Positions 28,350 through 37,770 of a DNA stretch of 64,000 bases are shown piece by piece. Source of the DNA: Micromonospora sp. MP36 (GTDB taxonomy: Bacteria; Actinomycetota; Actinomycetes; Mycobacteriales; Micromonosporaceae). The position numbers were made by a program, and so were the translations under genes. Within the stretch, counting starts at the first letter, position 1, and each line of letters begins with the position of its first letter. The notes under the pieces were generated by a model that was given only the letters and a program-made list of their open reading frames with translations, ran no database searches and was not told where the DNA came from. The DNA lies in contig NZ_VSFA01000002.1 of NCBI RefSeq assembly GCF_008119785.1, positions 124,001 through 188,000 of the forward strand, read 5' to 3'.

Positions 28350-30551
28350 ATGGGCAGCGTCCAGATCGTCACCACGATCCTCGCGGCCGCCATCACCGCC
28401 GTGGCGGTGGGGCTTGCGGTACGCGCGGTCATGAAGATGGTGGCAGTCATCCGGCTCGGGCAACCGGCGCCGGAGCGGTTCGCCGACAAGGGTGCCCGCA
28501 CGACCAAGATGCTGGTGGAGACCGCCGGTCACACCCGCATGTTGAAGTGGAGCGTGGTGGGCGCCGCGCACTGGTTCGTGATGGTCGGGTTCATCGTGCT
28601 GTCGCTGCTGGTGCTCGAGGCGTACTTCGAGGTGGTCACGCCGGGCGGCGGGCTGCCGATCATCGGGCACTGGACGATCTTCGGCCTGGCCACCGAGCTG
28701 ATCGGGATCTTCGGCCTGGCCGGCATCCTGGTGCTGATGGCGATCCGGCTGCGCAACCGGCCCGCCCGGCCCGGCAACCGGTCCCGGTTCACCGGCTCCA
28801 CCATGTGGCAGGGCTACTTCGTCGAGTGGGTCGTGCTGCTGGTCCTGATCTTCGGCTTCGTGATCCGCGGCTTCAAGGTCGCCACCGACCACTTCGAGTA
28901 CCCGGTCTGGGCCACCCCGCTCAGCCACGCCGTCGGCCAGGCGCTCCCGGCCTGGGCGGCCGGCGTCAGCGTCGCCGCCCTCATCAAGATCGCCATCTCG
29001 ATGACCTGGCTCATCGTGATCTCGCTGAACGTCACCATGGGCGTCGCCTGGCACCGCTTCCTGGCGTTCCCCAACATCTTCTTCAAGCGCGACCCGGAGA
29101 AGCCGGCCGGCTCGGGTCTCGGCCCGCTGCGGCCGATGATGAGCGACGGCAAGCCGCTCGACTTCGAGGAGGCCGACCCGGAGAAGGACCAGTTCGGCGT
29201 CGCCCAGGTCGAGCAGTTCAGCTGGAAGGGCCTGCTGGACTTCAGCACCTGCACCGAGTGCGGCCGCTGCCAGTCGCAGTGCCCGGCCTGGAACACCGGC
29301 AAGCCGCTGTCGCCGAAGCTGCTCGTGCTGAGCCTCCGCGACCACGCGTACGCCAAGGCGCCGTATCTGCTGGCCGGCGGGGGCAAGGACCTGGCCGGCG
29401 AGGAGAAGGCCACCAGTGAGCAGCTCGCGAACGTCGACGTGCTGGCCCTGGCCGAGGCCGACCGGCCGCTGATCGGCACGGCCGAAGAGGGCGGCGTCAT
29501 CGACCCCGACGTGCTCTGGTCCTGCACCACCTGCGGCGCCTGCGTCGAGCAGTGCCCGGTGGACATCGAGCACGTCGACCACATCGTCGACATGCGCCGC
29601 TACCAGGTGCTGATCGAGTCGAGCTTCCCGTCCGAGGCCGGTGTCATGCTCCGCAACCTGGAGAACAAGGGCAACCCGTGGGGCGCCCCGCAGAACACCC
29701 GGGAGGACTGGACCAAGGGCCTCGACTTCGAGGTGCCCCGGGTCGGCGAGGTCGAGGACTTCGAGTACCTGTTCTGGGTCGGCTGCGCCGGCGCGTTCGA
29801 GGACCGGGCCAAGAAGACCACCCAGGCGGTCGCCACGCTGCTGCACGAGGCCGGCGTCTCCTTCGCCATCCTCGGCGAGGGCGAGACCTGCACCGGTGAC
29901 CCGGCCCGCCGGATCGGCAACGAGTTCGTCTTCCAGATGCTCGCCCAGCAGAACGTCGAGACCCTGAACGAGGCGTTCGAGGGCCGGGAGAAGAGCAAGC
30001 GCAAGATCGTCGCCACCTGCCCACACTGCTTCAACACCCTGGGCAACGAGTACGGCCAGCTCGGCGGCGAGTTCGAGGTCGTCCACCACACCCAGCTCCT
30101 GGCCCACCTGGTGGCCAGCGGCAAGCTCACCCCGGTGCAGCCGGTCGACGGCGGCCTCACCTACCACGACCCCTGCTACCTGGGCCGGCACAACCGCGTC
30201 TTCACCCCGCCGCGCGAGGTGCTCGGCAGTGCTCTGGGTGGCGCCGAGATCACCGAGATGCCGCGCAACAGCGAGCGCTCCTTCTGCTGCGGCGCTGGCG
30301 GTGCCCGGATGTGGATGGAGGAGAAGATCGGCAAGCGGATCAACGTGGACCGGGTCGAGGAGGCCATGTCCACCGGGGCGAAGACCATCGCGGTCGGCTG
30401 CCCGTTCTGCTCGACGATGCTCAATGACGGGGTGAACGGCAAGGGCGCCGGGGAGCAGGTCGAGGTGATCGACGTCGCCAGCGTGCTGCTCCGCTCGGTG
30501 CGGCCGGAGAACACCCAGGGCGACAAGGAGGCCGAGCCGGTCGCCGGCTGA
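28350..30551 (+). CDS. membrane Fe-S oxidoreductase (EtfD/FadF-like)
   Basis: 733 residues. Five or so transmembrane helices (about 1-30, 65-90, 105-130, 150-175, 205-235) resemble a nitrate-reductase-gamma/HdrE-type cytochrome b region. Two 4Fe-4S motifs follow: Cys301/304/307/311 (CTECGRCQSQCP) and Cys392/395/398/402 (CTTCGACVEQCP). Two CCG domains come next (CPHCFN, DPCYLGRHN, FCCGAGGARMW). The architecture matches mycobacterial EtfD, which passes electrons from acyl-CoA dehydrogenases via ETF to the quinone pool. That role is inferred; etfBA is not in the window. Confidence 0.88.
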   Translation: MGSVQIVTTILAAAITAVAVGLAVRAVMKMVAVIRLGQPAPERFADKGARTTKMLVETAGHTRMLKWSVVGAAHWFVMVGFIVLSLLVLEAYFEVVTPGGGLPIIGHWTIFGLATELIGIFGLAGILVLMAIRLRNRPARPGNRSRFTGSTMWQGYFVEWVVLLVLIFGFVIRGFKVATDHFEYPVWATPLSHAVGQALPAWAAGVSVAALIKIAISMTWLIVISLNVTMGVAWHRFLAFPNIFFKRDPEKPAGSGLGPLRPMMSDGKPLDFEEADPEKDQFGVAQVEQFSWKGLLDFSTCTECGRCQSQCPAWNTGKPLSPKLLVLSLRDHAYAKAPYLLAGGGKDLAGEEKATSEQLANVDVLALAEADRPLIGTAEEGGVIDPDVLWSCTTCGACVEQCPVDIEHVDHIVDMRRYQVLIESSFPSEAGVMLRNLENKGNPWGAPQNTREDWTKGLDFEVPRVGEVEDFEYLFWVGCAGAFEDRAKKTTQAVATLLHEAGVSFAILGEGETCTGDPARRIGNEFVFQMLAQQNVETLNEAFEGREKSKRKIVATCPHCFNTLGNEYGQLGGEFEVVHHTQLLAHLVASGKLTPVQPVDGGLTYHDPCYLGRHNRVFTPPREVLGSALGGAEITEMPRNSERSFCCGAGGARMWMEEKIGKRINVDRVEEAMSTGAKTIAVGCPFCSTMLNDGVNGKGAGEQVEVIDVASVLLRSVRPENTQGDKEAEPVAG

Positions 30552-30702
30552 GGCGTACGCCGGGACAGCCCGGCACCCGACGGCGGTGGCACCCACGGGG
30601 GCCACCGCCGTCGTCGTGCAGAAGCGCGGCTCGCGCGCACTCGTGCACCTGGCGGGGGCGTGGAAGAATCGCGCCCGAGGTGAGGCGAGCATCGATGTCC
30701 TG

Positions 30703-32025
30703 TTGGTCACCGCGCTGTTGCCCCTGGTCGGCTTCGTCCTGCTGACCGCCGGCAACGCGTTCTTCGTCGCGGCCGAGTTCGCCCTGGTCACCGTCGACCG
30801 CGCGGAGATCGACCGGCGGGCCGACGAGGGCGACGGACGGGCCGCCACCGTACGCCGGGCGGTCCGCGAACTCTCCTTCCATCTCTCCGGCGCGCAGCTC
30901 GGCATCACCATCACCGCACTGCTCACCGGCTACCTGGCCGAGCCCGCCCTGGCCCGGCTCTTCGCCCCGCTGCTGCGCCTGCTCGGCGGCGCGGAGCGGT
31001 TCAGCGGGCTGCTCGCTCTCGCGCTGGCCACGCTGATCTCGATGCTCTTCGGCGAGCTGGTGCCGAAGAACCTCGCGCTGGCCCGGCCGATGCCGGCCGC
31101 ACTCGCCACCGCCGGGCCGATGCGCACCTTCTCCCGAACCTTCGGCTGGCTGATCCGGCTGCTGAACGACTCGGCGAACCGGCTGGTCCGCCGGCTCGGG
31201 GTGGAGCCGCAGGAGGAGCTGGCCAGCGCCCGGTCGCCGGAGGAGTTGGGGCTGCTCGCCGCGATCTCGGCCCGGGCCGGCGCGCTGCCGCCCGACACCG
31301 CGATGCTGCTGCGGCGCACCATCCGCTTCGGGGACAAGCGGGCCGCGGAGGCGATGACGCCCCGGGTGGACGTCATCGCACTGCGGTCCACCGCGACCGT
31401 CGCCGAGCTGCTGGACCTGTCCCGGGAGACCGGCCGCACCCGGTTCCCCGTCTACGAGGAGACGCTGGACCTGGTCACCGGCGTCGCCGGGGTGCCGGAC
31501 GCGCTCGGCGTACCGCTGGCGCAGCGGGCGAGGACGACGGTAGCCGCGGTCGCCCGCGAGCCGGTGTACGTGCCGGAGAGCCTCGACCTGGACGGCGTGC
31601 TCGCCGCCCTGAAGTCGGCCGGCGCGGACCTGGCGATCGTGGTCGACGAGTACGGCGGCACCGACGGCGTGGTGACCGTGGAGGACCTGGTCGAGGAGCT
31701 GGTCGGGGAGATCGCCGACGAGTTCGACCCGGACGCGGTGGACGACCTCGGGCCGGTCGAGCTGACCGTGCCGGGCGGGGAGCGGACCGTCCTGGTGGAC
31801 GGTGTGCTGCGGGCGGACGAGCTGATCGAGCAGACCGGTTTCCGGCTGCCCGAGGGGCCGTACGAGACCCTGGCCGGGTTTTTGATGGCCCGCCTCGGGC
31901 ACATCCCCGTCCCGGGAGAGACCGTCGAGGCGAGCGGCTACGAGTTCACCGTCGTCGAGGTCGAGCGGCACCGGATCGAGCAGGTCCGGGTGGTCCGCCC
32001 CGAGGAGCCGGACGACGATGAGTGA
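30703..32025 (+). CDS. hemolysin/CorC-CNNM family protein with CBS pair
   Basis: About 440 residues if started at the TTG at 30703. Order: DUF21/CNNM membrane domain (about 1-195), CBS pair (about 205-330, including AMTPRVDVIAL and VVDEYGGTDGVVTVEDLVEELVGEI) and a C-terminal CorC/HlyC domain (about 345-430). Related proteins act in Mg/Co efflux. Homologues start a few residues before VLLVTALLP, where the codon is ATC after GAGGTGAGGCGAGC; CTG at 30700, TTG at 30703 or an upstream ATG at 30586 are the formal options. Overlaps the next gene by 8 bp. Confidence 0.85.
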   Translation: MVTALLPLVGFVLLTAGNAFFVAAEFALVTVDRAEIDRRADEGDGRAATVRRAVRELSFHLSGAQLGITITALLTGYLAEPALARLFAPLLRLLGGAERFSGLLALALATLISMLFGELVPKNLALARPMPAALATAGPMRTFSRTFGWLIRLLNDSANRLVRRLGVEPQEELASARSPEELGLLAAISARAGALPPDTAMLLRRTIRFGDKRAAEAMTPRVDVIALRSTATVAELLDLSRETGRTRFPVYEETLDLVTGVAGVPDALGVPLAQRARTTVAAVAREPVYVPESLDLDGVLAALKSAGADLAIVVDEYGGTDGVVTVEDLVEELVGEIADEFDPDAVDDLGPVELTVPGGERTVLVDGVLRADELIEQTGFRLPEGPYETLAGFLMARLGHIPVPGETVEASGYEFTVVEVERHRIEQVRVVRPEEPDDDE

Positions 32026-33022
32026 GCTGGTCGTCGCCGTCCTGCTGCTGCTCTGCAACGCCTTCTTCGTGGGCAGCGAGTTCGCGTTGATCGCCTCCCG
32101 CCGTACGGTGATCGAGCCGCTCGCGGCGACCTCGAAGCGGGCCCGCTGGGCGCTGTCGGCGATGAACCAGATCCCGCTGATGATCGCCGGGGCGCAGCTC
32201 GGCATCACGGTCTGCTCGCTCGGCCTCGGCGCGATCGCCGAGCCGGCGCTGGCCCACCTGCTGGAGACGCCGTTCGAGGCGCTCGGGCTGCCGGCCTCCG
32301 GGGTGCATCCGGTGGCCTTCGTGATCGCCCTGGGCGTGGTGGTCTTCCTGCACACCGTGGTCGGCGAGATGGTGCCGAAGAACATCACCCTGGCCGGCCC
32401 GGAGCCGTCGGCGCTCTGGCTCGGCCCGGCGATGCTGGCGTTCTGCCTGGGCACCAAGCCGCTGCTGCTGGCCATGAAGTGGTCGGCCCGGCAGGTGCTG
32501 CGGTGGTGGCGGGTCGAGGCGACGGACGCGGTGAAGACCGTGTTCACCGCGGAGGAACTGGCCGGTCTGGTCTCCCAGGCGCGTACCGAGGGGTTGCTGG
32601 ACGCCGAGGAGCACGCCCGGATCACCGGCGCGCTGGCCCTGCACAGCCGGACGGCGGCGGACGCGCTGCAACCCTGGTCGACGGTGACCACGGTGGCCGA
32701 GGACGTGTCACCGGCCTCGCTGGAGGTGCTGGCGACCCGGACCGGCCGGTCCCGGTTCCCGGTGGTGCAGCGGTCCACCCGGCGGGTGCTCGGTTTCGTG
32801 CACGTGAAGGACGTGCTCGGGTACGCGGGCGCGAGCCGCCGCGCGCCGGTGCCCGCGGCGGTCTACCGGCCGTTGGCGGTGGTGCCACCCGATCGTACGC
32901 TGGCCGACCTGTTGCTCTCGATGCGGCGCGAGCGGCGGCACATGGTCCTGGTGAGTGACGGACGTCTACCCCTGGGCGTGGTGACGCTCGACGATGTATT
33001 GACGGCAATCGTTGGCAGGTGA
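32018..33022 (+). CDS. second CNNM/CBS membrane protein, lacking the CorC domain
   Basis: 334 residues. DUF21/CNNM membrane domain (about 1-190, FVGSEFALIASRRTVIEPL, GEMVPKNITLAGP) and a CBS pair (about 205-334, RFPVVQRSTRRVLGFVHVKDVL, LGVVTLDDVLTAIVG). It ends right after the second CBS motif, with no CorC/HlyC domain. Tandem pairs of this kind, one with and one without the C-terminal domain, are common in actinobacteria and may form a heteromer. Coupled to the upstream gene by an 8-bp overlap. Confidence 0.88.
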   Translation: MSELVVAVLLLLCNAFFVGSEFALIASRRTVIEPLAATSKRARWALSAMNQIPLMIAGAQLGITVCSLGLGAIAEPALAHLLETPFEALGLPASGVHPVAFVIALGVVVFLHTVVGEMVPKNITLAGPEPSALWLGPAMLAFCLGTKPLLLAMKWSARQVLRWWRVEATDAVKTVFTAEELAGLVSQARTEGLLDAEEHARITGALALHSRTAADALQPWSTVTTVAEDVSPASLEVLATRTGRSRFPVVQRSTRRVLGFVHVKDVLGYAGASRRAPVPAAVYRPLAVVPPDRTLADLLLSMRRERRHMVLVSDGRLPLGVVTLDDVLTAIVGR

Positions 33023-33185
33023 ATGAACACCGGTTGTGTGCAAGCGGTTGCGTATACGTGATGTAGCGATACGTCGCCTTGATTCCACCCCGTCGCCTTC
33101 CCTAATGTGGGGCACCGGCCGCTGTGGTCGTCTGCCTCGACTTCCCCTCTTGCGAGGCGCCCGGCGGTCGGTTGCAAAGGAGTCC

Positions 33186-34202
33186 GTGCCGGTGGCAACC
33201 ATGCCCCCTCATCGTCACGCCCCGAGCCAGCCGCCCGCCCCACCGGTCGGGGCGCGCCGGGTCGTACGCCGTCTCCTCACCGTGGTCGCGGCCGTCGCGG
33301 TCGGCGCCGGGCTGCTGGCGGCTCCGGCGCACGCGGCGCCGTCGGTGGACGAGATCGAGGCGCAGATCGACAAGCAGTGGGAACAGCTCGAGCCCACCAT
33401 CGAGAGCTACAACAAGGTCCGCGCCCAGCTCAGGGTCAACAAGAAGAAGTCGGACGACCTCGAGAAGAAGATGGTGCCGCTGGAGCTGGAGTCGGACCTG
33501 GCGATGAACCAGGTGGGCGACATGGCGGCCCGCTACTACATGCGCGGCCCCTCGCAGGAGATCGGCGCCCTGCTGACGAGCACCAAGCCGGGCGCCCTCG
33601 GTGAGCAGCTCGTCATCCTCGACCACCTGGCCGCGGAGCAGAAGAAGCAGGTCGCCAGCGTGCTCGCTGTCCGGGACAAGTACGACCGGCAGAAGCGGAA
33701 GCTGGACGAGCTGATCGCCACCCAGCAGAAGCAGAGCGACGAGCTGGCGGCGAAGAAGAAGCAGATCGACAGCGAGATCAAGCGGCTGACCGCGCTGATG
33801 CCGAAAACCACGGTGATGGTCGCGGGATGCCCGACCATCAACGGCGTGGTGAGCAGCGCCGCGCGGACCGCGATCAAAACGGCTTGCGCCCAGGTCGGCG
33901 ACCCGTACGTGTGGGGCGCCGTCGGCCCGAACGCCTTCGACTGCTCCGGCCTCACCCAGTACGCCTACAAGGCCGCCGGCATCTCCCTCACCCACTTCAC
34001 CGGAGCGCAGTGGAACGAGGGCAGAGCCGTGTCCCGCAGCGACGCGCGCCCCGGTGACCTGGTTTTCTTCTACAGCGACCTGCACCATGTCGGCCTGTAT
34101 CTCGGCAACGGTCTGATGGTGCACGCGCCACGGACCGGCAAACCGGTCCAGGTTACCAAGATCAGCTACATGCCGGTCGCTGGCTTCCGCCGCGTCACCT
34201 GA
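33186..34202 (+). CDS. NlpC/P60 peptidoglycan hydrolase (first copy)
   Basis: 338 residues from a GTG at 33186 with AAGGAG five bases upstream. Signal peptide (about 1-50, cleaved near AHAAP), a long coiled coil (about 55-205, VNKKKSDDLEKKM to KKKQIDSEIKRLTAL), then NlpC/P60 domain with Cys253 (FDCSGL), the block RPGDLVFFYSDLHHVGLYLG carrying the His, and a C-terminal VHAPRTG. RipA-type D,L-endopeptidase cleaving stem peptides during separation; the coiled coil may mediate inhibition as in FtsX partners. Unlike the copy at 36691, no riboswitch is visible upstream. Confidence 0.92.
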   Translation: MPVATMPPHRHAPSQPPAPPVGARRVVRRLLTVVAAVAVGAGLLAAPAHAAPSVDEIEAQIDKQWEQLEPTIESYNKVRAQLRVNKKKSDDLEKKMVPLELESDLAMNQVGDMAARYYMRGPSQEIGALLTSTKPGALGEQLVILDHLAAEQKKQVASVLAVRDKYDRQKRKLDELIATQQKQSDELAAKKKQIDSEIKRLTALMPKTTVMVAGCPTINGVVSSAARTAIKTACAQVGDPYVWGAVGPNAFDCSGLTQYAYKAAGISLTHFTGAQWNEGRAVSRSDARPGDLVFFYSDLHHVGLYLGNGLMVHAPRTGKPVQVTKISYMPVAGFRRVT

Positions 34203-34222
34203 TCCTCCCGCACGGCACGAAG

Positions 34223-34252
34223 AAGGCCCCGGTCCAGGCGGACCGGGGCCTT
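34223..34252. terminator. bidirectional terminator
   Basis: A perfect 13-bp stem (34223-34235 with 34240-34252) with loop AGGC lies between the convergent NlpC/P60 and amidase genes. AA on one side and TT on the other suit both directions. Confidence 0.8.
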
Positions 34253-34265
34253 CGCTACATTCGGG

Positions 34266-36311
34266 TCAGCTGGGCGAGCCGACCGACGCCGGCAGGATCT
34301 GCACGTCGTCCAGGTTCGCGTACATCACCCGGTGGCCGAACTGGATCTGCACGTACCGGTTCTCACCGCGGACCACGGTCCGGTCGCCCGGCGCGGAGCC
34401 GTCGAACGAGACCGCCCGGTAGTACTCGCCCGGCAGGGTGCCGCCGAGCGCGTACCGCTGGCCCGCCGGGAAGGTGTACTGCAGGGGCGAGATGCCCTGG
34501 TACGGGATGGTCGACGGGTAGGCGGCCCGCTCGGGGTAGGCCCGCCCGTACACCGGGATGGTGGTCTTGCCCGGCTTCGGGGTCACCACGAAGCCCTGCG
34601 CCCACTTCGCCGTCGGCGCCGAGGCCGGGTTGTAGAACCAGGCCTTCTGGCCGAGGTACCAGATCGCGGTCCAGTCGCCCTGGATGTCCGCGAGGGCGTA
34701 CGTCTGACCGGCCGAGGCGCGGGCGCCGTGATCCTTGATGTGCATGGTGTTCGGCGTACCGTTCGGGCGCAGCCCCTTGTCGTTGACCAGCGGCGCGTCC
34801 AGGCTCGGGCCGGTGCGCAGAATGACCGAGGACGAGCCGCGCAGCGGGCAGGGTTCGGCCGGCGGCACCGGCTTCGGCACCCCCGGCGGCTGCTGGTTGC
34901 AGGCGTAGAAGGCCGGCTTGTTCGACGCGAAGTCCGGGTCGATGGTGACCAGGCCGGTGTGCGGGGTGCCGGTCGACTGGAACGGGGCCTTCATCAGGTC
35001 GAAGTAGTGCGACCAGTCCCAGTAGGGGCCCGGGTCCCAGTGCATGCCGGCGACGGTCCCGGCGGTGGTGCCAGGGACGTTGTCGTGACCGAGGATGTGC
35101 TGCCGGTCCAGCGGGATCTGGAACCGCAGCGCCAGGTGGCGAACCAGCTTGGCCGAGGTCCGGTACATCGCCTCGGTGTACCAGGTGCCGTGGCCGGCGA
35201 AGCCCTCGTGCTCGATGCCGATGGACTTGGCGTTGACGTACCAGTTTCCGGCCTGCCAGCCGACGTCCTTGGCCTTGATGTGCTGGGCCACGTATCCGTC
35301 CACCGAGCGCAGCGTGTAGTGCCAGCCGAGGTAGGTCACATCCTGGACGAGCCGCACGCTGGGGCCGAAGTAGCCCTCGGTGTCGTGGATGATGATGTAC
35401 TCGATCTTCTGCTGCGCCGGCCGGTTGCCGATGTCGTAGTTGCCGTAGTCCACGATGTTCGTCTCGGGGATCGTGTATTCGCCGTAGGGCGCGGGGATCC
35501 ACTCGCAGGCGAGGCGGACCGGGCACTCGATCCCGTCCGGCCGCTCGGCGCGGCGCAGCCCGAGCTTGTGCAGCCCCGACTCGTCCGGCGTCACCGCGGT
35601 GGCGGCGAGGGTCACCCGCTGGCCGTCGTCGGTGGTCCGGCTGGCGCCCTGGCTCAACTGGTCGTACACCTCGTCGGCGAAGGCCGCCGCGGCGTCCTCG
35701 GTGTCCGCGCCCGAATACCGGGCCACCGCGCCGTACCAGGCCGCCGGGTCACTGCCGGCGCCGACCGGCCCACCCAGTTCCTTCTGGTACGAGGCCAGCA
35801 GCGCCGCGCCGCCCCGGATGTTGGCCGCCGCGTCGGTGCGCAGCGTCTCCTTCGACTCGCCGGTGAGGTCGGCGGCAGCGTCCATGGTCTGCAGCGAAGC
35901 CTGGGGCAGGGCGTCCCCGGACGGCGCGGCCGCGGCGCTCAGGTCGACGGTGAGCGGGCGGGACTCGTCGCCGCGGGGGTCCTCGTTCTCGTCCACGTGT
36001 GCGCTGGACGGGGTCGAGGCGACCTGCTCGGCGTCGGTGAGGTGCATCGGGCCGTAGCCGCCGCTGGTGCTGGGCTGGCCGGTGTGGGTGTCCCAGCGGG
36101 ACTCCAGGTAGGAGACGCCCAGCAGGACGCTCTGCGGCACGCCGTACTCCGCCGCCGCGGCGGCGTACTGCTGCTGGCGGTCCGGGCTGTCGGTGGTCCC
36201 GGCGGTGAGGGGTGCCGCCGCGGTGGGACCGCTGGTCGCGAGAGCGGTGGCCGCCGCGACGGCGGCGGCCAGCAGTATCCGTCTGCGCGGTGGCAGTGCT
36301 GAGAGGTGCAT
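34266..36311 (-). CDS. secreted N-acetylmuramoyl-L-alanine amidase
   Basis: 681 residues from the ATG at 36311, preceded by GGAGGTT. Signal peptide (about 1-33); a transglycosylase-like segment (about 48-90, YGVPQSVLLGVSYLESRWD, GGYGPMHL); a helical region; Amidase_2 domain (about 305-460) with IIIHDTEG, IGIEHEG and HWDPGPYW as zinc-site motifs; and a C-terminal region (about 500-680) resembling SH3-like wall-binding repeats. It should cleave the MurNAc-L-Ala bond. Divergent from the riboswitch-controlled NlpC/P60 gene. Confidence 0.88.
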   Translation of the reverse strand: MHLSALPPRRRILLAAAVAAATALATSGPTAAAPLTAGTTDSPDRQQQYAAAAAEYGVPQSVLLGVSYLESRWDTHTGQPSTSGGYGPMHLTDAEQVASTPSSAHVDENEDPRGDESRPLTVDLSAAAAPSGDALPQASLQTMDAAADLTGESKETLRTDAAANIRGGAALLASYQKELGGPVGAGSDPAAWYGAVARYSGADTEDAAAAFADEVYDQLSQGASRTTDDGQRVTLAATAVTPDESGLHKLGLRRAERPDGIECPVRLACEWIPAPYGEYTIPETNIVDYGNYDIGNRPAQQKIEYIIIHDTEGYFGPSVRLVQDVTYLGWHYTLRSVDGYVAQHIKAKDVGWQAGNWYVNAKSIGIEHEGFAGHGTWYTEAMYRTSAKLVRHLALRFQIPLDRQHILGHDNVPGTTAGTVAGMHWDPGPYWDWSHYFDLMKAPFQSTGTPHTGLVTIDPDFASNKPAFYACNQQPPGVPKPVPPAEPCPLRGSSSVILRTGPSLDAPLVNDKGLRPNGTPNTMHIKDHGARASAGQTYALADIQGDWTAIWYLGQKAWFYNPASAPTAKWAQGFVVTPKPGKTTIPVYGRAYPERAAYPSTIPYQGISPLQYTFPAGQRYALGGTLPGEYYRAVSFDGSAPGDRTVVRGENRYVQIQFGHRVMYANLDDVQILPASVGSPS

Positions 36312-36466
36312 TGAACCTCCAGATAGGGATGGGGGTGACTGCGCCCCCACCCTCACTCCGTGGATGCCCTGTGGTCAATACCTTTCCGAATTGAGATGTT
36401 GTCCGTAGAAAACCTTCATCGCCCGCTTGTTCGCGAATCCCGTACGGAGTGTCACGGCCCCACGGG

Positions 36467-36496
36467 TTGCGGATCGATAACAACGGTCCCTACTCT
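36467..36496 (+). promoter_or_regulatory. promoter of the riboswitch leader
   Basis: TTGCGG (36467-36472) and TACTCT (36491-36496) with an 18-bp spacer give a sigma-70-like promoter. Transcription would start near 36503, just before the riboswitch, giving a leader of about 190 nt. Confidence 0.5.
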
Positions 36497-36539
36497 GGTC
36501 AGTCGTCGACCGGTAGGTTCACCGTCCAACCCGGGTGGT

Positions 36540-36668
36540 GACGGTCGGACACCGCCGAGTCGCCTCCGGGCGAGCCGGGGACCCAGGTACCTGGGGTGAA
36601 TCCGCAGCCACTGCGGTAGGGCGCCTCCCTTCCCGCCCGAACCCGTCAGCTAACCCGGTAGGCGGTCA
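36540..36668 (+). ncRNA. ydaO-type c-di-AMP riboswitch
   Basis: The leader carries the conserved ydaO blocks in order: CCGGGGACCCAGG (36586ff), GGGGUGAAUCCGC, GGUAGGGCGCC, CCCGAACCCGUCAGCUAACC and GUAGGCGG. The closing P1 helix is perfect: ACCGCC (36551-36556) with GGCGGT (36661-36666). AAGGAG follows at 36674. These riboswitches turn wall-hydrolase genes off when c-di-AMP binds, consistent with the NlpC/P60 gene downstream. Confidence 0.93.
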
Positions 36669-36690
36669 GGAAGAAGGAGTACGGAGCCCG

Positions 36691-37725
36691 GTGGCATACC
36701 ATGCCCCGCGGCCACCGTCGGTCCGGTCGGTCGACCGGTCGGCGGCTGCGCCGCGTTCACGCTGGTCCCGCTTCACCACCGCCCTCGCCGCCCTGGTCGG
36801 CACCGCCGTCGTCCTGACCGGCGGCGCCACGGCGGCCCACGCCGAACCGTCGGTCGCGGAGATCGAGCGCCAGATCGACCAGGACTGGAACAAGCTCGAA
36901 CCGATCATCGAACAGGTCAACTCCACCCGGGAGAAGCTCGCTGCCCGGCGCAAGCAGGCCGACGCGCTGGCCAAGCAGATCGCCCCGCTGGAGGCCCGGG
37001 TCGACGCCGCCCTCGGGCAGGTCGGCGGGCTGGCCGCCGACGCGTACAAGGGCAACAACCTCTCCACCGTCAACGCCCTGCTGGGCAGCCGGTCGCCGAG
37101 CGAGGTGGTCAACGGCCTCGAACTGCTCGACCGCTTCGCGCGCCACCAGCGGCAGGAGGTGCAGGCCGTCGCCGAGCTGCGCGACCAACTCGCCGCGAAG
37201 AAGAAGCCGCTGGACGAGATGGTCGCCCAGCTCACCCGTACCGAAGCCCAGCTCGCGGCGCAGAAGAAGCAGATCGACGCCGAGATCGCCCGGCTCCAGA
37301 AGCTCCGCCTCAAGGTCTACGGCAACGGTGGCGGCGGGCCGCTGCGCCCCGCGCCCTGCCCCGCCGGCTACCCGGGCGGCCCGGCCGGTGTCGCGGTGAA
37401 GTTCGCCTGCGCCCAGATCGGCAAGATCTATGTCTGGGGTGCCGCCGGCCCGGACCACTACGACTGCTCCGGACTCACCATGGCGGCCTGGGCCAAGGCC
37501 GGGGTCTCCCTGCCGCACAACGCCCGCGAGCAGCACGACGTCACCCGGCGGGTGAGCCGCAGCGAGCTACGCCCCGGTGACCTCGTCTTCTACTACAGCG
37601 ACCTGCACCACGTCGCCATGTACGTCGGTGGCGGCTGGGTGGTGCACGCCTCCCAGTCCGGCAAGCCGATCACCATGAAACGCGTCGACGACGGCCAGAT
37701 CAACAGCTACGGCCGCCCGGGCTGA
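36691..37725 (+). CDS. NlpC/P60 peptidoglycan hydrolase (riboswitch-controlled copy)
   Basis: 344 residues from a GTG at 36691. Signal peptide (about 1-52, ending AHAEPS), coiled coil (about 55-205), NlpC/P60 domain with Cys259 (YDCSGL) and the His-bearing block RPGDLVFYYSDLHHVAMYVG. Same architecture as the 33186 copy, including the opening EPSVAEIERQIDQDWNKLEPI, so the two are paralogues around the amidase. c-di-AMP should lower its expression through the leader riboswitch. Confidence 0.93.
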   Translation: MAYHAPRPPSVRSVDRSAAAPRSRWSRFTTALAALVGTAVVLTGGATAAHAEPSVAEIERQIDQDWNKLEPIIEQVNSTREKLAARRKQADALAKQIAPLEARVDAALGQVGGLAADAYKGNNLSTVNALLGSRSPSEVVNGLELLDRFARHQRQEVQAVAELRDQLAAKKKPLDEMVAQLTRTEAQLAAQKKQIDAEIARLQKLRLKVYGNGGGGPLRPAPCPAGYPGGPAGVAVKFACAQIGKIYVWGAAGPDHYDCSGLTMAAWAKAGVSLPHNAREQHDVTRRVSRSELRPGDLVFYYSDLHHVAMYVGGGWVVHASQSGKPITMKRVDDGQINSYGRPG

Positions 37726-37732
37726 CCGGTCC

Positions 37733-37763
37733 GCAGGGGCTCCCGTGCCGCGGGGGCCCCTGC
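37733..37763. terminator. bidirectional terminator
   Basis: A 13-bp stem with one G-T pair (37733-37745 with 37751-37763), loop TGCCG, between the NlpC/P60 stop and the convergent dcd stop. Confidence 0.75.
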
Positions 37764-37770
37764 AGCGTGC

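Noticed and set aside
33023..33185. Possible second c-di-AMP riboswitch before the first NlpC/P60 gene
   Set aside because: None of the conserved ydaO blocks (GGGGUGAAUC, CAGCUAACC, GUAGGCGG) can be found there.
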